Shown: in pieces, positions 30,097-38,625 of the stretch | Layout: each line of letters opens with the position of its first letter | Position numbering within the stretch: position 1 is the stretch's first letter | Origin: Amycolatopsis tucumanensis | Lineage (GTDB): Bacteria > Actinomycetota > Actinomycetes > Mycobacteriales > Pseudonocardiaceae | DNA length: 64,000 bases | Direction of reading: 5' to 3' | NCBI RefSeq assembly: GCF_021654135.1 | Contig: NZ_JAKGSD010000033.1 | Span: 26,666 to 90,665 of the forward strand | Program-made: the position numbers and the translations under genes | Notes under the pieces: model-generated | Told to the model about the DNA's origin: nothing | Database searches by the model: none | What the model saw: only the letters and a program-made list of their open reading frames with translations

Positions 30097-30735
30097 CTAG
30101 CGGGATGCCACGGGACTGCGGTGCCGGTGTCGGTCGCCGTGCCTGCTGCGCGCCGTGCGGCTGGGGTTGCTGCCGTGCGCCGCACCGCCGGGATGGAGCA
30201 CCCGCTCACCAGGCAGTCGGCGTGGCGCGCGGTGCGCACCGTCCGGTGTGGGCCAGGGCGCGGTGGGAGCGCTGGTCCGGGGCGGTCGATGCGGGGCCGG
30301 CACCAGCTGGGCGTCGGCGAGCAGGTCGAGCTGGTTCAACGTCGCCGCGACGTGCCCGGCTGCCTCGGTGATCACCACCGGAACCCTGAGCACGTCACGG
30401 AGCAGGCGCAGCAGCAGCCCGAAGCCGGTGAAGTCCAGGCGTCGGACCCGGTGCAGGTCGATCACGACCTGCCGGGCGCCGCCGGTGCGCAGCCGGGCCA
30501 GCCACCGCGGCAGGTGCCGGGCCAGGCGCTCGGCCTGCTCCGCGCTCGGACGCAGAATCCATACGCCGTCGCCGGAGTCGGCCAGCACGCGCCCGGCGGG
30601 CACCCCGCTGGCACTGGTCCCACGGTCACGCGTGCACGCCTGCGGCATGAGCCGGTTCGTGCCGGTGCGCGCTGGCCGGGCGCCGTGCCCGGTGCTCGGC
30701 GCGGGCGTCGATACGAACGTCGGTGCACTCGCCAT
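30097..30735 (-). CDS. STAS-domain protein
   Basis: The 212-residue protein starts at an ATG preceded by GGGAGGTGG. The middle (~residues 85-145; QVVIDLHRVRRLDFTGFGLL) is a STAS domain as in anti-sigma factor antagonists, but the phosphorylatable Ser of DSxG is replaced by FTGFG. The flanks are Pro/Arg-rich and probably disordered. It is divergent from the first hsp20. It may act as an insensitive or decoy antagonist, which is an inference. Confidence 0.65.
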   Translation of the reverse strand: MASAPTFVSTPAPSTGHGARPARTGTNRLMPQACTRDRGTSASGVPAGRVLADSGDGVWILRPSAEQAERLARHLPRWLARLRTGGARQVVIDLHRVRRLDFTGFGLLLRLLRDVLRVPVVITEAAGHVAATLNQLDLLADAQLVPAPHRPPRTSAPTAPWPTPDGAHRAPRRLPGERVLHPGGAAHGSNPSRTARSRHGDRHRHRSPVASR

Positions 30736-30869
30736 CCCGAACACCACCTCCCATCCTGGCGTCCGCGAGCAGAGCGGGATGAGTTGGCCGTCGTTCACCC
30801 AACAAGACGTGCACGACTCCATCCCGTGTTCCCGACACCACCCGTGTTTGTGACTCAGATCACATAAAT

Positions 30870-30890
30870 CTTGAGTCGGATAGGCTCAAC
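30870..30890. promoter_or_regulatory. HAIR-like site (CTTGAGT-N7-GCTCAAC)
   Basis: The left arm equals the HspR-binding HAIR consensus CTTGAGT. After exactly seven bases the right arm has CTCAA but differs at its outer positions. It lies in the short A+T-rich space before hsp20, where an HspR-type repressor would act. Confidence 0.5.
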
Positions 30891-31001
30891 TTCGGGAACA
30901 AGAGGTGGCTCATGTTCGTCGTGGTGGATGTCCGGCCGCCGGGGCGACAGGTTCTGGCGGACGCGGTAACGACACGTGATCGAGTTGTGGAGGTGAGAGC
31001 C

Positions 31002-31457
31002 ATGACGCTGCCTGCTGTGCGATCGTCGAGCTCGCTGCGGCACTGGGACCCGTTCCGGGAGTTCGAGGACCTCTACAGTCAGATGGGCCGCTGGATGGAC
31101 TCGGTGGCCGGTCGCCTCGACGAGGGCGTGCGGGCCTGGTCGCCGCTGGCCGACGTGACTGAGACCGAGGACGCCTACCTGGTCGAGGTCGAGCTGCCCG
31201 GGATCAAGCGCGACGACATCACCATCGACGTGGTCGGCACCGAGCTGGCCATCAACGGTGAGGTCAAGGAGAAGGAGCGGCAGGGCTGGTTTAGGCACCG
31301 CACCCGCCGCACCGGCCAGTTCGCCTACCGGGTGACCCTGCCGCAGGACGTGAACGCCGACAAGATCGAGGCCACCCTCGACGAGGGCGTGCTGACCGTC
31401 CGTGTGCCCAAGACCGAGGCGGCCAAGCCGCGCCGCATCGCGATCAGCGGCAAGTGA
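31002..31457 (+). CDS. Hsp20 small heat-shock protein 1
   Basis: The 151-residue protein starts after TGGAGGTGA. It has the N-terminal SLRHWDPFREFEDLYSQM segment, an alpha-crystallin domain (~residues 45-140; VEVELPGIKRDDITIDV, GVLTVRVPK) and a C-terminal RRIAI tail (IxI type). It holds unfolding proteins for DnaK/ClpB. It differs clearly from the other two Hsp20 proteins in the island. A HAIR-like site lies upstream. Confidence 0.92.
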   Translation: MTLPAVRSSSSLRHWDPFREFEDLYSQMGRWMDSVAGRLDEGVRAWSPLADVTETEDAYLVEVELPGIKRDDITIDVVGTELAINGEVKEKERQGWFRHRTRRTGQFAYRVTLPQDVNADKIEATLDEGVLTVRVPKTEAAKPRRIAISGK

Positions 31458-31479
31458 CCATCCCCAGGCAGTCCACCGG

Positions 31480-31537
31480 CAATGCCCGCGCCACCTGCCC
31501 CGCCTAGCACAGCCGCGGGTCGGTGGCGCGGGCGTTG
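31480..31537. terminator. Bidirectional hairpin between hsp20 and ANTAR gene
   Basis: Two 16-bp arms (31480-31495 and 31522-31537; GCCCGCGCCACC with GGTGGCGCGGGC) pair with one mismatch. It lies between converging genes. Confidence 0.65.
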
Positions 31538-31561
31538 CTGTGGCTGTGAGAAACCGGGCTG

Positions 31562-32350
31562 CTAGCTCGTCGCGGCTCCCGCGGTGGTGGCGTCAAGCCG
31601 GAACTTGGTCAGGGCGCTGTCGAAGGTGTCCTGTTCGTGGGCGGAGACCAGCATCTCGGCGACGTCCCGGAGTTTGGTGTTGGTGTTCTGCGAGGCTCCC
31701 TTGAGCAAGTGGAACCCGCCTTGGGCGTCGCAGCCGAAGTGGCGCATCAGCAGGCCCTGGGCCTGTCCGATCGTCTGCCGGGTCTCCAGCGCCACCTTGA
31801 GGTGGTCCACCAGGCGGCGGCTGTCGTGGAACAGTTGCGCGTTGTCGAACACCACGCCGGCGTGCACCGTCAGCAGCAGCGCGACGTCGTGGACGGTCTC
31901 GTCGAATCGGTGCGGCTCGTCGGAGAACACCGTCAGCACCGCCGACCCGCCCGATCCGCCGCAGCGGCGGGTCGGCACCGGCAACACCAGGACACTGCGA
32001 TAGCCGTGCTCGGCCAGACGCGCGCTGAACCGCGGCCACCGCTGATCGGTGTGCGTGTCGTCCACCCGGCGAGGTTCGCGATACCGCAACGCTTCCACGA
32101 GCGGGCCGTCACCGGTCAGCATGTCCTGCGTGGGCGCCGCTGCACCCGGCGTCGCGCAGGCCGCCACCACGTCCGCTTGCTCGGCCCGCGCGCCGGTCAT
32201 GGTGACGGTGACCGCCGCGCAGCCCGGCACGGTGCGCAGCACCCGCTCGGCAAAGCGTCCCAGCGCGCCCGTCACGTCGTCGTCCTCGACCAGCCGCGAC
32301 ACCTCGGCCAGCTCCTGGGAGATGGTCAGCAGCTCGGTTTCGCCGGTCAT
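31562..32350 (-). CDS. GAF-ANTAR regulator 1
   Basis: The 262-residue protein has a GAF-like sensor domain (~residues 15-180) and a C-terminal ANTAR RNA-binding domain (ALETRQTIGQAQGLLMRHFG, ~185-240). ANTAR proteins act at transcription terminators. The ATG at 32350 is preferred to an upstream one at 32383. It converges with hsp20 across a strong hairpin. The input signal is unknown. Confidence 0.85.
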   Translation of the reverse strand: MTGETELLTISQELAEVSRLVEDDDVTGALGRFAERVLRTVPGCAAVTVTMTGARAEQADVVAACATPGAAAPTQDMLTGDGPLVEALRYREPRRVDDTHTDQRWPRFSARLAEHGYRSVLVLPVPTRRCGGSGGSAVLTVFSDEPHRFDETVHDVALLLTVHAGVVFDNAQLFHDSRRLVDHLKVALETRQTIGQAQGLLMRHFGCDAQGGFHLLKGASQNTNTKLRDVAEMLVSAHEQDTFDSALTKFRLDATTAGAATS

Positions 32351-32840
32351 GCGCACAAACCCCTTTGTCGCGGCAACGGCCACGGTCGCGCGGACTCAAC
32401 CCCGGCCTGCCGCGGGAGCGCCGGAGGCGACCTTCATCGCATCCGATGCTGCGCTGCTGAACACCGACCGTCGATGACCGTACCGAAGTATCGAGGTCGC
32501 CCCCGACGACCCCAAGTCTTGGCACCGCCCGCGCCGACCGCAACCCTGTCCAGCGCGCCGCCTCCCCGACAGTGCTTCGCCCTCTGGAAACCGGGCAGCG
32601 CCGTCACTAGCATGTCGGTCAGCTCGCGGTTGTGCAGTCAGCCGGGACGTGCTGCAAACCCACTCAGGTGGAGCAGGACAACCAGGCCCATCCGCACCTG
32701 CGACGGCTCGCGCACCGCACGACTTCGGCGCGGGCCACGGCCGGCGTCCCCTCCGCCGCATCGCGAGACGGAGGTCTGGCCGTGTTCCCTGCCCACCCGC
32801 TGCCGCCGCGACGTTCCAGTCGACCTCCCTGGGGCGTGTC
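32351..32840. other. Intergenic region with no visible gene
   Basis: About 490 bp between the divergent ANTAR and STAS genes. Frames here give only low-information Arg/Pro-rich translations, and I see no clear promoter. Confidence 0.5.
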
Positions 32841-33896
32841 ATGACCGACCGCCTCATTCGGCCGCCCGGCGCCGGTGAGCCCGACCACCCGGACCACGCG
32901 CACGCCAGCCACGGCACGTGTCCCGCGTTCCGGGTCGCGCTGAGCAGCCCCACACCCAGCGCGCTGCTCGCCGAGGTTCACGGCGAGCTGGATCTCCTCA
33001 CCGCGCCCCAACTGCGGAGCCGACTCACCCACGCCCTAACCGGCTCCCGGCACACCGTGCTCGTCACGGACCTCACCGACGTGCGGTTCCTGGGCGCCGC
33101 TGGCATCACCGCGCTCCTGCAGGCCCGCGAGCACGCCCACCAGCGCCGGATCGCGTTCCGGGTCGTCGCCACCCACCGGCCGGTGCTCCTGCCGCTGACC
33201 CTGCTCGACCTGACCACCACGTTCGACGTCCACCCCAGCCGTGCCCAGGCCCTGGCCGCACCGTCATACCTCGCAGGCAACGGCCGCGTCCGGCGCGAAC
33301 AACCACCGACCCGGACGGCGGCGAGCCAGGTTCAGAAGGCCACGGCCCCTGACACGACCAGGCGGCACGCGCAACCCGAACTCCACCAGGCGCGCGACGA
33401 CACAACATCCATAGACCGTGGTGAGGGGATGCAACCTCATCGCCATCAGGCTGTCCGGCGAGTGCGAGCCCACTCCAGCGCGCAACCGACTCGCGGATCG
33501 CCTCGTCACCTGGCAGCGTTGCCGGGCACGCCGCTGGGTTGCGATGGAAACACCGCCCACGCCGTGCCTGGGCGCCGCTGGGTCAGTGAGCTGGTCGAGT
33601 GGAAGTCGGCCCAGGGAACGACACGGCACCTAGCGTGGACACCGCTCAGGTTTGCTGTGGTGAACCGTCGGGTATCTCCGGGGATGACTCTTCGCCGTGG
33701 AGAGTGTTCTCGGACGAAGGTGGTGTGGTGCCATGTCCACCCAGGCGTGGGAGACGGCAGGCAGCACCTCGACAGCGCCCGGCGTGAGCTGCGACCTCGA
33801 TACGACACCGACCAAGCACGTGCGTCGGCTGGTCCGCGGCTTGGTGGCCGACCACGGCGGCGTGGTCGTCGAGGACGCCGTTCTGGTGGCCGATGA
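32841..33896 (+). CDS. STAS-domain protein with doubtful C-terminal extension
   Basis: Residues ~25-135 form a STAS domain (LLAEVHGELDLLTAPQLRSR, VLVTDLTDVRFLGAAGITAL) in which the usual DSxG serine is changed to GAAG. STAS proteins of this type end near residue 150, but this frame stays open for 200 more Arg/His-rich residues and overlaps the next gene by 164 bp. Either the extension is disordered or a frameshift has removed an earlier stop. It is the first of three + genes of an anti-sigma type module. Confidence 0.6.
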   Translation: MTDRLIRPPGAGEPDHPDHAHASHGTCPAFRVALSSPTPSALLAEVHGELDLLTAPQLRSRLTHALTGSRHTVLVTDLTDVRFLGAAGITALLQAREHAHQRRIAFRVVATHRPVLLPLTLLDLTTTFDVHPSRAQALAAPSYLAGNGRVRREQPPTRTAASQVQKATAPDTTRRHAQPELHQARDDTTSIDRGEGMQPHRHQAVRRVRAHSSAQPTRGSPRHLAALPGTPLGCDGNTAHAVPGRRWVSELVEWKSAQGTTRHLAWTPLRFAVVNRRVSPGMTLRRGECSRTKVVWCHVHPGVGDGRQHLDSARRELRPRYDTDQARASAGPRLGGRPRRRGRRGRRSGGR

Positions 33897-34266
33897 GCTG
33901 GTCAGCAACGCGCACCGACATGGTGCGCCCCGGCGCACCTGCCGCGCCACGCTGATCCATCATGGTCGGCGGCTGCGGATCGAGGTCGACGACACCGCGA
34001 GCGGGCTGCCCCGGATCCGTCCGCCGGATCACTCGGGGGGACGCGGCCTGCTGCTGGTCGACCGGCTGGCGTCGGCCTGGGGCGTGCAGCACCGCGCCGG
34101 TGGCAAGACGGTGTGGGCCGAGCTGGCCCTGGACGGCGCAGGACATAACGGTGCGTCCCGGCATCTGGCGGTGGCACGCGCGCGAGGCACCGAACCCCGT
34201 AGTGGCGGCTCGCTCACCTCGGCATCCTGGCCCGCCCTCACCGACACCTCCCACGTGCCGACGTGA
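33733..34266 (+). CDS. RsbW-like anti-sigma ATPase
   Basis: The 177-residue protein has a GHKL ATPase core: N box VADELVSNAHRHG (~residue 55), G1 box VDDTASGLP and G2 box GGRGLLLVDRLASAWG. This is the form of switch kinases that bind sigma factors and phosphorylate STAS antagonists. It overlaps the following STAS gene by 4 bp, giving a kinase-antagonist pair. No sigma factor gene is seen in the island. Confidence 0.85.
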   Translation: MSTQAWETAGSTSTAPGVSCDLDTTPTKHVRRLVRGLVADHGGVVVEDAVLVADELVSNAHRHGAPRRTCRATLIHHGRRLRIEVDDTASGLPRIRPPDHSGGRGLLLVDRLASAWGVQHRAGGKTVWAELALDGAGHNGASRHLAVARARGTEPRSGGSLTSASWPALTDTSHVPT

Positions 34267-34652
34267 CCCCTCCCAGCGAGCAACCGCCGCCGGTGGAGTT
34301 GAGCATCCGCTCGCACCGAGAGGCCGACGACGGCACCCTGGTGATCGAGGTGACCGGCGAGGTCGACCTGGACACCGCGCCGCACCTGGCCGCGGCGATC
34401 ATCGAGTGCCTCGATCGGGAGGCCAGCCGCGGCCCCTGCATCCTGGATCTGACCGCGGTCACGTTCCTGGACTCCGCCGGACTGACCGTGCTGCTGCAGG
34501 CCACCCGGCACGCGGGACGGCGGCACGCATCGCTGCCGGTCGTGGTCGACGCGAACCGTCCCGTCATCAGGCCCATCGAGGTCACCGGCCTCGACGACGT
34601 CCTGGCGCTCTACCACACGGTCGACGAGGCGCTGCAGGCTCCCAGACCCTAA
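34263..34652 (+). CDS. STAS anti-sigma factor antagonist
   Basis: The 129-residue protein starts at a GTG overlapping the kinase stop. It has the complete STAS signature with TFLDSAGLTVLLQATRHAG, including the serine (DSAG) that RsbW-type kinases phosphorylate. It is the only STAS protein of the island with that serine, so it is the likely partner of the adjacent kinase. Confidence 0.88.
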   Translation: MTPPSEQPPPVELSIRSHREADDGTLVIEVTGEVDLDTAPHLAAAIIECLDREASRGPCILDLTAVTFLDSAGLTVLLQATRHAGRRHASLPVVVDANRPVIRPIEVTGLDDVLALYHTVDEALQAPRP

Positions 34653-34829
34653 GCCGCCCCCTGGGTTGCTGAGAGAGCGTCGGCGGCCACCGACCTCCGG
34701 CTGATGCATCCGAGCGATGCGCGGCGACCGGTGGTGCACGATCGCGCCGACCCTGGGGTGGAGCGGTCACGGTTCACTCGTTCGGGTTGAGTCCGCCGTC
34801 GGGCCGCGGCCATTGTGGTCCGCCGACCG

Positions 34830-34842
34830 TAGGGTGGCCGCG
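34830..34842 (+). promoter_or_regulatory. -10-like TAGGGT placed for a leaderless start
   Basis: TAGGGT (34830-34835) ends six bases before the GTG at 34842, the spacing of leaderless actinobacterial transcripts. No -35 match is evident. Confidence 0.4.
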
Positions 34843-35363
34843 TGCGCGCCATCACCCGCAGCAACCAGGTCGCTGGCGGTGCGCACGGCACACCCCCACC
34901 ACGGGATCACCTCATCATCGGGTGCGCGGGCGCCGAGCAGGTGCCAGGCCCGACCGTGCGCTACGCCGTGATCACACCCGAGGGCCTGTTGATGGTGCGC
35001 GAGGCGGTCGGCGACACGGGGCCAGACGAGTGGGGTGAGCCCTACCAGCACGAACTGTGGACCGCGGTACGCGACCAGGTCGATCCCGACGGCGGCGCCG
35101 TCAACGGCGTGCCGCTGGCCGGCGGGATGCGCGCCAAAGTGGCCGACGCGGCCGATCACCTGCCGCGAGTCCACCCGCCCAATCCGGTCGGCTCGGCCGT
35201 GCTGATCTCGCTGAGCTGCGCGCCGCGGGTCTGGCGCGGCAGCATCGCGATCATGGGCGAGGAGACCGACGAGGGCATCACGACCTCGCTCACCGCCGAC
35301 CAGCTCGACACGCTGGCCGGGGCACACCGGCGGGCCCTCTCCTTCTACGCGCGCTGCCGTTGA
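34842..35363 (+). CDS. Hypothetical protein
   Basis: The 173-residue product begins with a short basic leader followed by HLIIGCAGAEQVPGPTVRYAVITPEG and ends near LTADQLDTLAGAHRRALSF. I do not recognise the family. It has no membrane segment or catalytic motif. It lacks a ribosome site, but a TAGGGT box six bases upstream would suit a leaderless message. Confidence 0.55.
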   Translation: MRAITRSNQVAGGAHGTPPPRDHLIIGCAGAEQVPGPTVRYAVITPEGLLMVREAVGDTGPDEWGEPYQHELWTAVRDQVDPDGGAVNGVPLAGGMRAKVADAADHLPRVHPPNPVGSAVLISLSCAPRVWRGSIAIMGEETDEGITTSLTADQLDTLAGAHRRALSFYARCR

Positions 35364-35420
35364 TCCCCGCACCGGCGCGGACTGAGCCGATGCGGAGCCG
35401 TGACTGAACGTGCCGGGCGA

Positions 35421-35747
35421 TCAGGGTTGCGTCGCGGTGTCCAGCCGGCTGCGCAACTCGGCGATCTGGGCGTGTGCGGCGGCGAGTTCGTCTTCCAGCG
35501 CGATAATCCGGGCGCTCGCGACGATCCCGTGGCCGTCGTCGAGCAGACCCCGGATGCGCGCGGCGAGGTGCAGCTGGCGGCGGCTGTAGCGGCGGTGCCC
35601 ACCACCGGAACGCTGCGGACGCACCAGCCCAGCGGTGTCCAGGCTGCGCAGGAACGCCTGCTGCACACCGAGCATCATCGCGGCCTGCCCGGTGGTGTAC
35701 GCCGGATAGTCGACATCATCGAGATCGCGCAGATCAGTACTGGTCAC
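35421..35747 (-). CDS. MerR-family regulator
   Basis: About 108 residues long, with a MerR winged helix (YTTGQAAMMLGVQQAFLRSL, then GLVRPQRSGGGHRRYSRRQL) and a C-terminal coiled coil (EDELAAAHAQIAELRSRL). It is the size of short MerR/HspR-type regulators. It is divergent from the gene at 35906, with a textbook promoter in between. In this island it is the best candidate for an HspR-like repressor. The GTG at 35747 is chosen; 35771 is possible. Confidence 0.8.
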   Translation of the reverse strand: MTSTDLRDLDDVDYPAYTTGQAAMMLGVQQAFLRSLDTAGLVRPQRSGGGHRRYSRRQLHLAARIRGLLDDGHGIVASARIIALEDELAAAHAQIAELRSRLDTATQP

Positions 35748-35827
35748 GAGCGGGCCTCCCACGGACACCACGGGTCGACCTGACCCTCACCCGACACTCT
35801 CCGAACCACGGTACCTCCAGTGGCGCC

Positions 35828-35856
35828 TTGACATAATCTACAGTACTCACTATAAG
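35828..35856 (+). promoter_or_regulatory. Consensus promoter TTGACA-N17-TATAAG
   Basis: TTGACA at 35828-35833 and TATAAG at 35851-35856 are exactly 17 bp apart in A+T-rich DNA, reading toward the gene at 35906. This is rare in so G+C-rich a genome. Confidence 0.75.
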
Positions 35857-35905
35857 AAAAGTATCGGTCAGAACCTGGTGGACACACAGCTGGGGAGTGA
35901 TCGAG

Positions 35906-36301
35906 ATGGATGGCACGAGCATCGCCCGCACGGCGGGAAGCGACCTCGCGTGGCCCCTGGAGGTCGGGCCGGCTCGCTTCGCCGACCTGATCTGCGCGGA
36001 GCCCGCGTGGGTGCGCGCGGAGTTCGACGCGATCGTCGCCGCCAACTTCGGCTCCTCCGCGACGCGGCCTCTCCCGCCGCACGACCGGCCACCAGGACCA
36101 GCGCCCACCCGTCGCCACCGCGGCGACGAGGCGTCGTCGCGCCGCGACCCGCTGTCCCACGCTGTCAGCGGTGATCTCGCGCGGACCGCGCGGCGAGTCG
36201 GAGCTCGCGAACGGTCTCCTCCGCCGCCGCTGTGCGACGCCGCGCCGACCGCGCGGACCCTCTTCCCGGATCGCAGCACCAGCGAACACGTAAGGAGGTG
36301 A
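35906..36301 (+). CDS. Small hypothetical protein
   Basis: The 131-residue product has a structured start (DLAWPLEVGPARFADLICAE then WVRAEFDAIVAANFG) and a Pro/Arg-rich disordered tail. Short proteins with an 'LI(C)..P....AEFDAI(V)AANF' segment occur in actinomycetes, but I know no function. A strong consensus promoter lies 50-80 bp upstream, so it is probably well expressed. GTG 35897 is another possible start. Confidence 0.6.
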   Translation: MDGTSIARTAGSDLAWPLEVGPARFADLICAEPAWVRAEFDAIVAANFGSSATRPLPPHDRPPGPAPTRRHRGDEASSRRDPLSHAVSGDLARTARRVGARERSPPPPLCDAAPTARTLFPDRSTSEHVRR

Positions 36302-36693
36302 TAACGGCACGACCGTACCGGGGCACCATCACGTGAACCTGCCCGTGGCAGCCGGCTCTCGTCGTTGGCTGGCACACCGGTGAGCAATGCCAGCACCGCG
36401 TCTCGTGACGCACCTACCGACCCGCCACGGCCAGCACCGGTCACGGTCGTCGCTGGGGACAGCGTCCAGCCTTCCTCGATCATGTGAATCCGCGAGGCCC
36501 GCCACTGCATCGCCAGGGCGGGCTTCGGCGCGTCCGGGCACCCCCAGGTTCCCTCGCCGTCGTCGCCGAAGTTGTGGTCACGGGAACAGAAAAGCTGAGC
36601 GGACCGTTAGCAAGAATGAGCGGCGGGGATGCAGCCCCGTCCGATCGGAACTGACCTGATCGACAACCTGATGGTGTGGAAGGAGACTGTGAC
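36302..36693. other. Intergenic region before second hsp20
   Basis: About 390 bp with no supported gene. The part just before hsp20 is A-richer and probably holds its promoter, but I cannot place the boxes with confidence. Confidence 0.5.
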
Positions 36694-37125
36694 ATGTTGA
36701 TGCGTACCGACCCGTTCCGCGAGCTCGACCGGCTGACCCAGCAGTTCTTCGGCGCCAACGGAACCGCGGCCCGTCCCGCGGCGATGCCGATGGACGCCTA
36801 CCGCACCGGGGACGAGTACGTGGTCGCATTCGACCTGCCCGGCGTCAGCCCGGACTCGATCGAGGTGAACGTCGAGCAGAACGTGCTGACCGTCAAGGCC
36901 GAACGCCCCGGCCAGACCAAGGAGCACGTGGAGTACCAGGTCGCCGAGCGGCCCCGCGGCGTGTTCAGCCGGCAGCTGTTCCTGGGCGAGGCTCTGGACG
37001 CCGAGCACATCCAGGCCGGCTATGAGGCCGGTGTGCTGACGCTGCGAATCCCGGTGGCTGAGAAGGCCAAGCCCCGCAAGATCGCCATCAGCGCCGGCAG
37101 CGACCGCAAGCAGGTCAACGCCTGA
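36694..37125 (+). CDS. Hsp20 small heat-shock protein 2
   Basis: The 143-residue protein follows GAAGGAGA. It starts MLMRTDPFRELDRLTQQFFG and has an alpha-crystallin domain (PMDAYRTGDEYVVAFDLPGV, FSRQLFLGEALD, GVLTLRIPV) and a RKIAI tail. It is closely similar to the third Hsp20 at 40132, so the two arose by duplication, while Hsp20-1 is more distant. Confidence 0.92.
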   Translation: MLMRTDPFRELDRLTQQFFGANGTAARPAAMPMDAYRTGDEYVVAFDLPGVSPDSIEVNVEQNVLTVKAERPGQTKEHVEYQVAERPRGVFSRQLFLGEALDAEHIQAGYEAGVLTLRIPVAEKAKPRKIAISAGSDRKQVNA

Positions 37126-37143
37126 CCCGCACGCCCTCGCCGG

Positions 37144-37170
37144 CCCCGCCGACGCGCCCCGTCGGCGGGG
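37144..37170 (+). terminator. Terminator hairpin after hsp20-2
   Basis: CCCCGCCGACG (37144-37154) pairs perfectly with CGTCGGCGGGG (37160-37170), followed by TGTTT. Confidence 0.75.
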
Positions 37171-37225
37171 TGTTTCCGGGGCCGTGCCGGGGGAAGCCGA
37201 CGAGGTGCGGGAAAGGAGGGAACCG

Positions 37226-37630
37226 ATGACCGACACCAGGCATGACGGCGCGGCGCCGATCGACGCAGCGCGGACCGAGGTCGCGCGCGTCGGCGGGACG
37301 CGGATCGACGGGGCGCTGGCCGATGCCCGGCGGCGGCTCGCCGACACCGCCACCGCCCTGCGCACCGGTTTCCCTGGCGCGGCCGAGGTGTCCGCGGTCA
37401 TCACCGGCACGCACGAGGTCACCACCACCCTGGCCGACCTGGTGCAGACCCTGATGGACCGCACCCCGGCCCTCGCCGAGCGGCACGGCCCGCAGGTCAG
37501 CAACGAGATCCACGCCGATCTGCGGGCACTGCACGGCTGCCTGACCACCGGCGCACTGCTGCTCGCCCCCGCCCTGGACGACCTGGCCGGTACCAACCGC
37601 GACGGGAAGACGCCGCAAGGGGAGGAATGA
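37226..37630 (+). CDS. Hypothetical helical protein
   Basis: The 134-residue product follows AAAGGAGGG. It is all-helical by eye (VARVGGTRIDGALADARRRL then LADTATALRT) with no catalytic motif or membrane span. It overlaps the following small ORF by 4 bp (ATGA). It lies in a run of four small genes between hsp20-2 and the GAF-ANTAR gene, so it may be a stress accessory protein. The function is unknown. Confidence 0.6.
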   Translation: MTDTRHDGAAPIDAARTEVARVGGTRIDGALADARRRLADTATALRTGFPGAAEVSAVITGTHEVTTTLADLVQTLMDRTPALAERHGPQVSNEIHADLRALHGCLTTGALLLAPALDDLAGTNRDGKTPQGEE

Positions 37631-37827
37631 CGATGAGCCTGGACAAGCCCTGGAACGACGTGGCCGACCAGCTGCGCCCCGCCCGACCCGACCTGGAGGA
37701 CGAGTCCGGCGCGGACCCGCTCACCGAGCCGATCGACGTGGTCGAGGCCGACCCGGCCGACGTGGCCGATCAGCGGCGCGTCGTGCCGCTGCCCGACGAG
37801 CCCGCCGACGACCAGTCCTGGCCGTGA
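37627..37827 (+). CDS. Small acidic hypothetical protein
   Basis: The 66-residue acidic product (DLEDESGADPLTEPIDVVEA) is translationally coupled to the gene before it. No family is recognised, and its composition suggests disorder. Confidence 0.5.
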   Translation: MTMSLDKPWNDVADQLRPARPDLEDESGADPLTEPIDVVEADPADVADQRRVVPLPDEPADDQSWP

Positions 37828-37846
37828 TCGACGGGAGCAACGTGCG

Positions 37847-38281
37847 ATGCCCCGTTCCCGCACTCTTTCAGGATCACCGCCCGGCGCGTCGCTGGCCGTC
37901 GCGCTGACGAGGGTGACCGAGGCCGTGCAGCACGCGGTAGGCCGCGTGACAGCCGGCCACGGGCCCGGCCCTGCCGGCCTGCGCGAGGAGACCTGGCAGC
38001 TGATCTATCTGCTCGGCGCGTTGGGTGACCTGGCCGCAGCGCTGGCACCGCAGGTCGGCGGCTATCCCGAGCGGTATCGGCTGCGTGCCGACGACGACGT
38101 CGACCCCGCCGAGCACGTCGCCCGCACCTGCCGGGAACTGGCCGCGCTGCGCCACGCGCTGGACGAGGCGGAAGGTGCCGCCCGCGAGGTCTACACCGCC
38201 GTCAGCCACCTGCACACCGTGCCCGAGAACACCGTGCCCGAGGACACCACGGGAACGGCGAGCAGGACCGACCATCCCTGA
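37847..38281 (+). CDS. Hypothetical helical protein
   Basis: The 144-residue product is mostly helical (ETWQLIYLLGALGDLAAALA, then a second helix pair with AARTCRELAALRHALDEAEG-like spacing) and begins 20 bp after the acidic small ORF. No motif is recognised. It probably belongs to the same stress operon. Confidence 0.55.
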   Translation: MPRSRTLSGSPPGASLAVALTRVTEAVQHAVGRVTAGHGPGPAGLREETWQLIYLLGALGDLAAALAPQVGGYPERYRLRADDDVDPAEHVARTCRELAALRHALDEAEGAAREVYTAVSHLHTVPENTVPEDTTGTASRTDHP

Positions 38282-38289
38282 CGGAGCGG

Positions 38290-38625
38290 ATGACCATGTC
38301 ACCGTCACCGGTACCCGACCCGTACGAAGTACTCGGCGTCTCGCGGGAGGCGACGCCGAGCGAGATCGCCGCGGCCTACCGGGCACTGGTGCGCCACCTG
38401 CACCCCGACGCCGCGCACGCACCCACCGATCCGGCCCGCCTGACCGAGGTGCTCGCCGCCTACGCCGAGTTGCGCGATCCACGCCGACGCGCGACCGACG
38501 ACCGCGACCATCCCGCCCCGTCACCATGTCGAGAGCCCATCTCCATTCCCGTGCGGATCCACCGCCCCGGTGCGCGCAGCCAACCCGACCTGCGAGTCGG
38601 CCCCGTCCGCCGCCACCTCCACTGA
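38290..38625 (+). CDS. Small J-domain protein
   Basis: The 111-residue protein is essentially a lone J domain: PDPYEVLGVSREATPSEIAA, then LHPDAAHAPTD with the HPD tripeptide that triggers DnaK ATP hydrolysis. The tail is short and has no G/F or substrate-binding domain. It could recruit the island's DnaK to a special client. An alternative ATG lies at 38296. Confidence 0.8.
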   Translation: MTMSPSPVPDPYEVLGVSREATPSEIAAAYRALVRHLHPDAAHAPTDPARLTEVLAAYAELRDPRRRATDDRDHPAPSPCREPISIPVRIHRPGARSQPDLRVGPVRRHLH

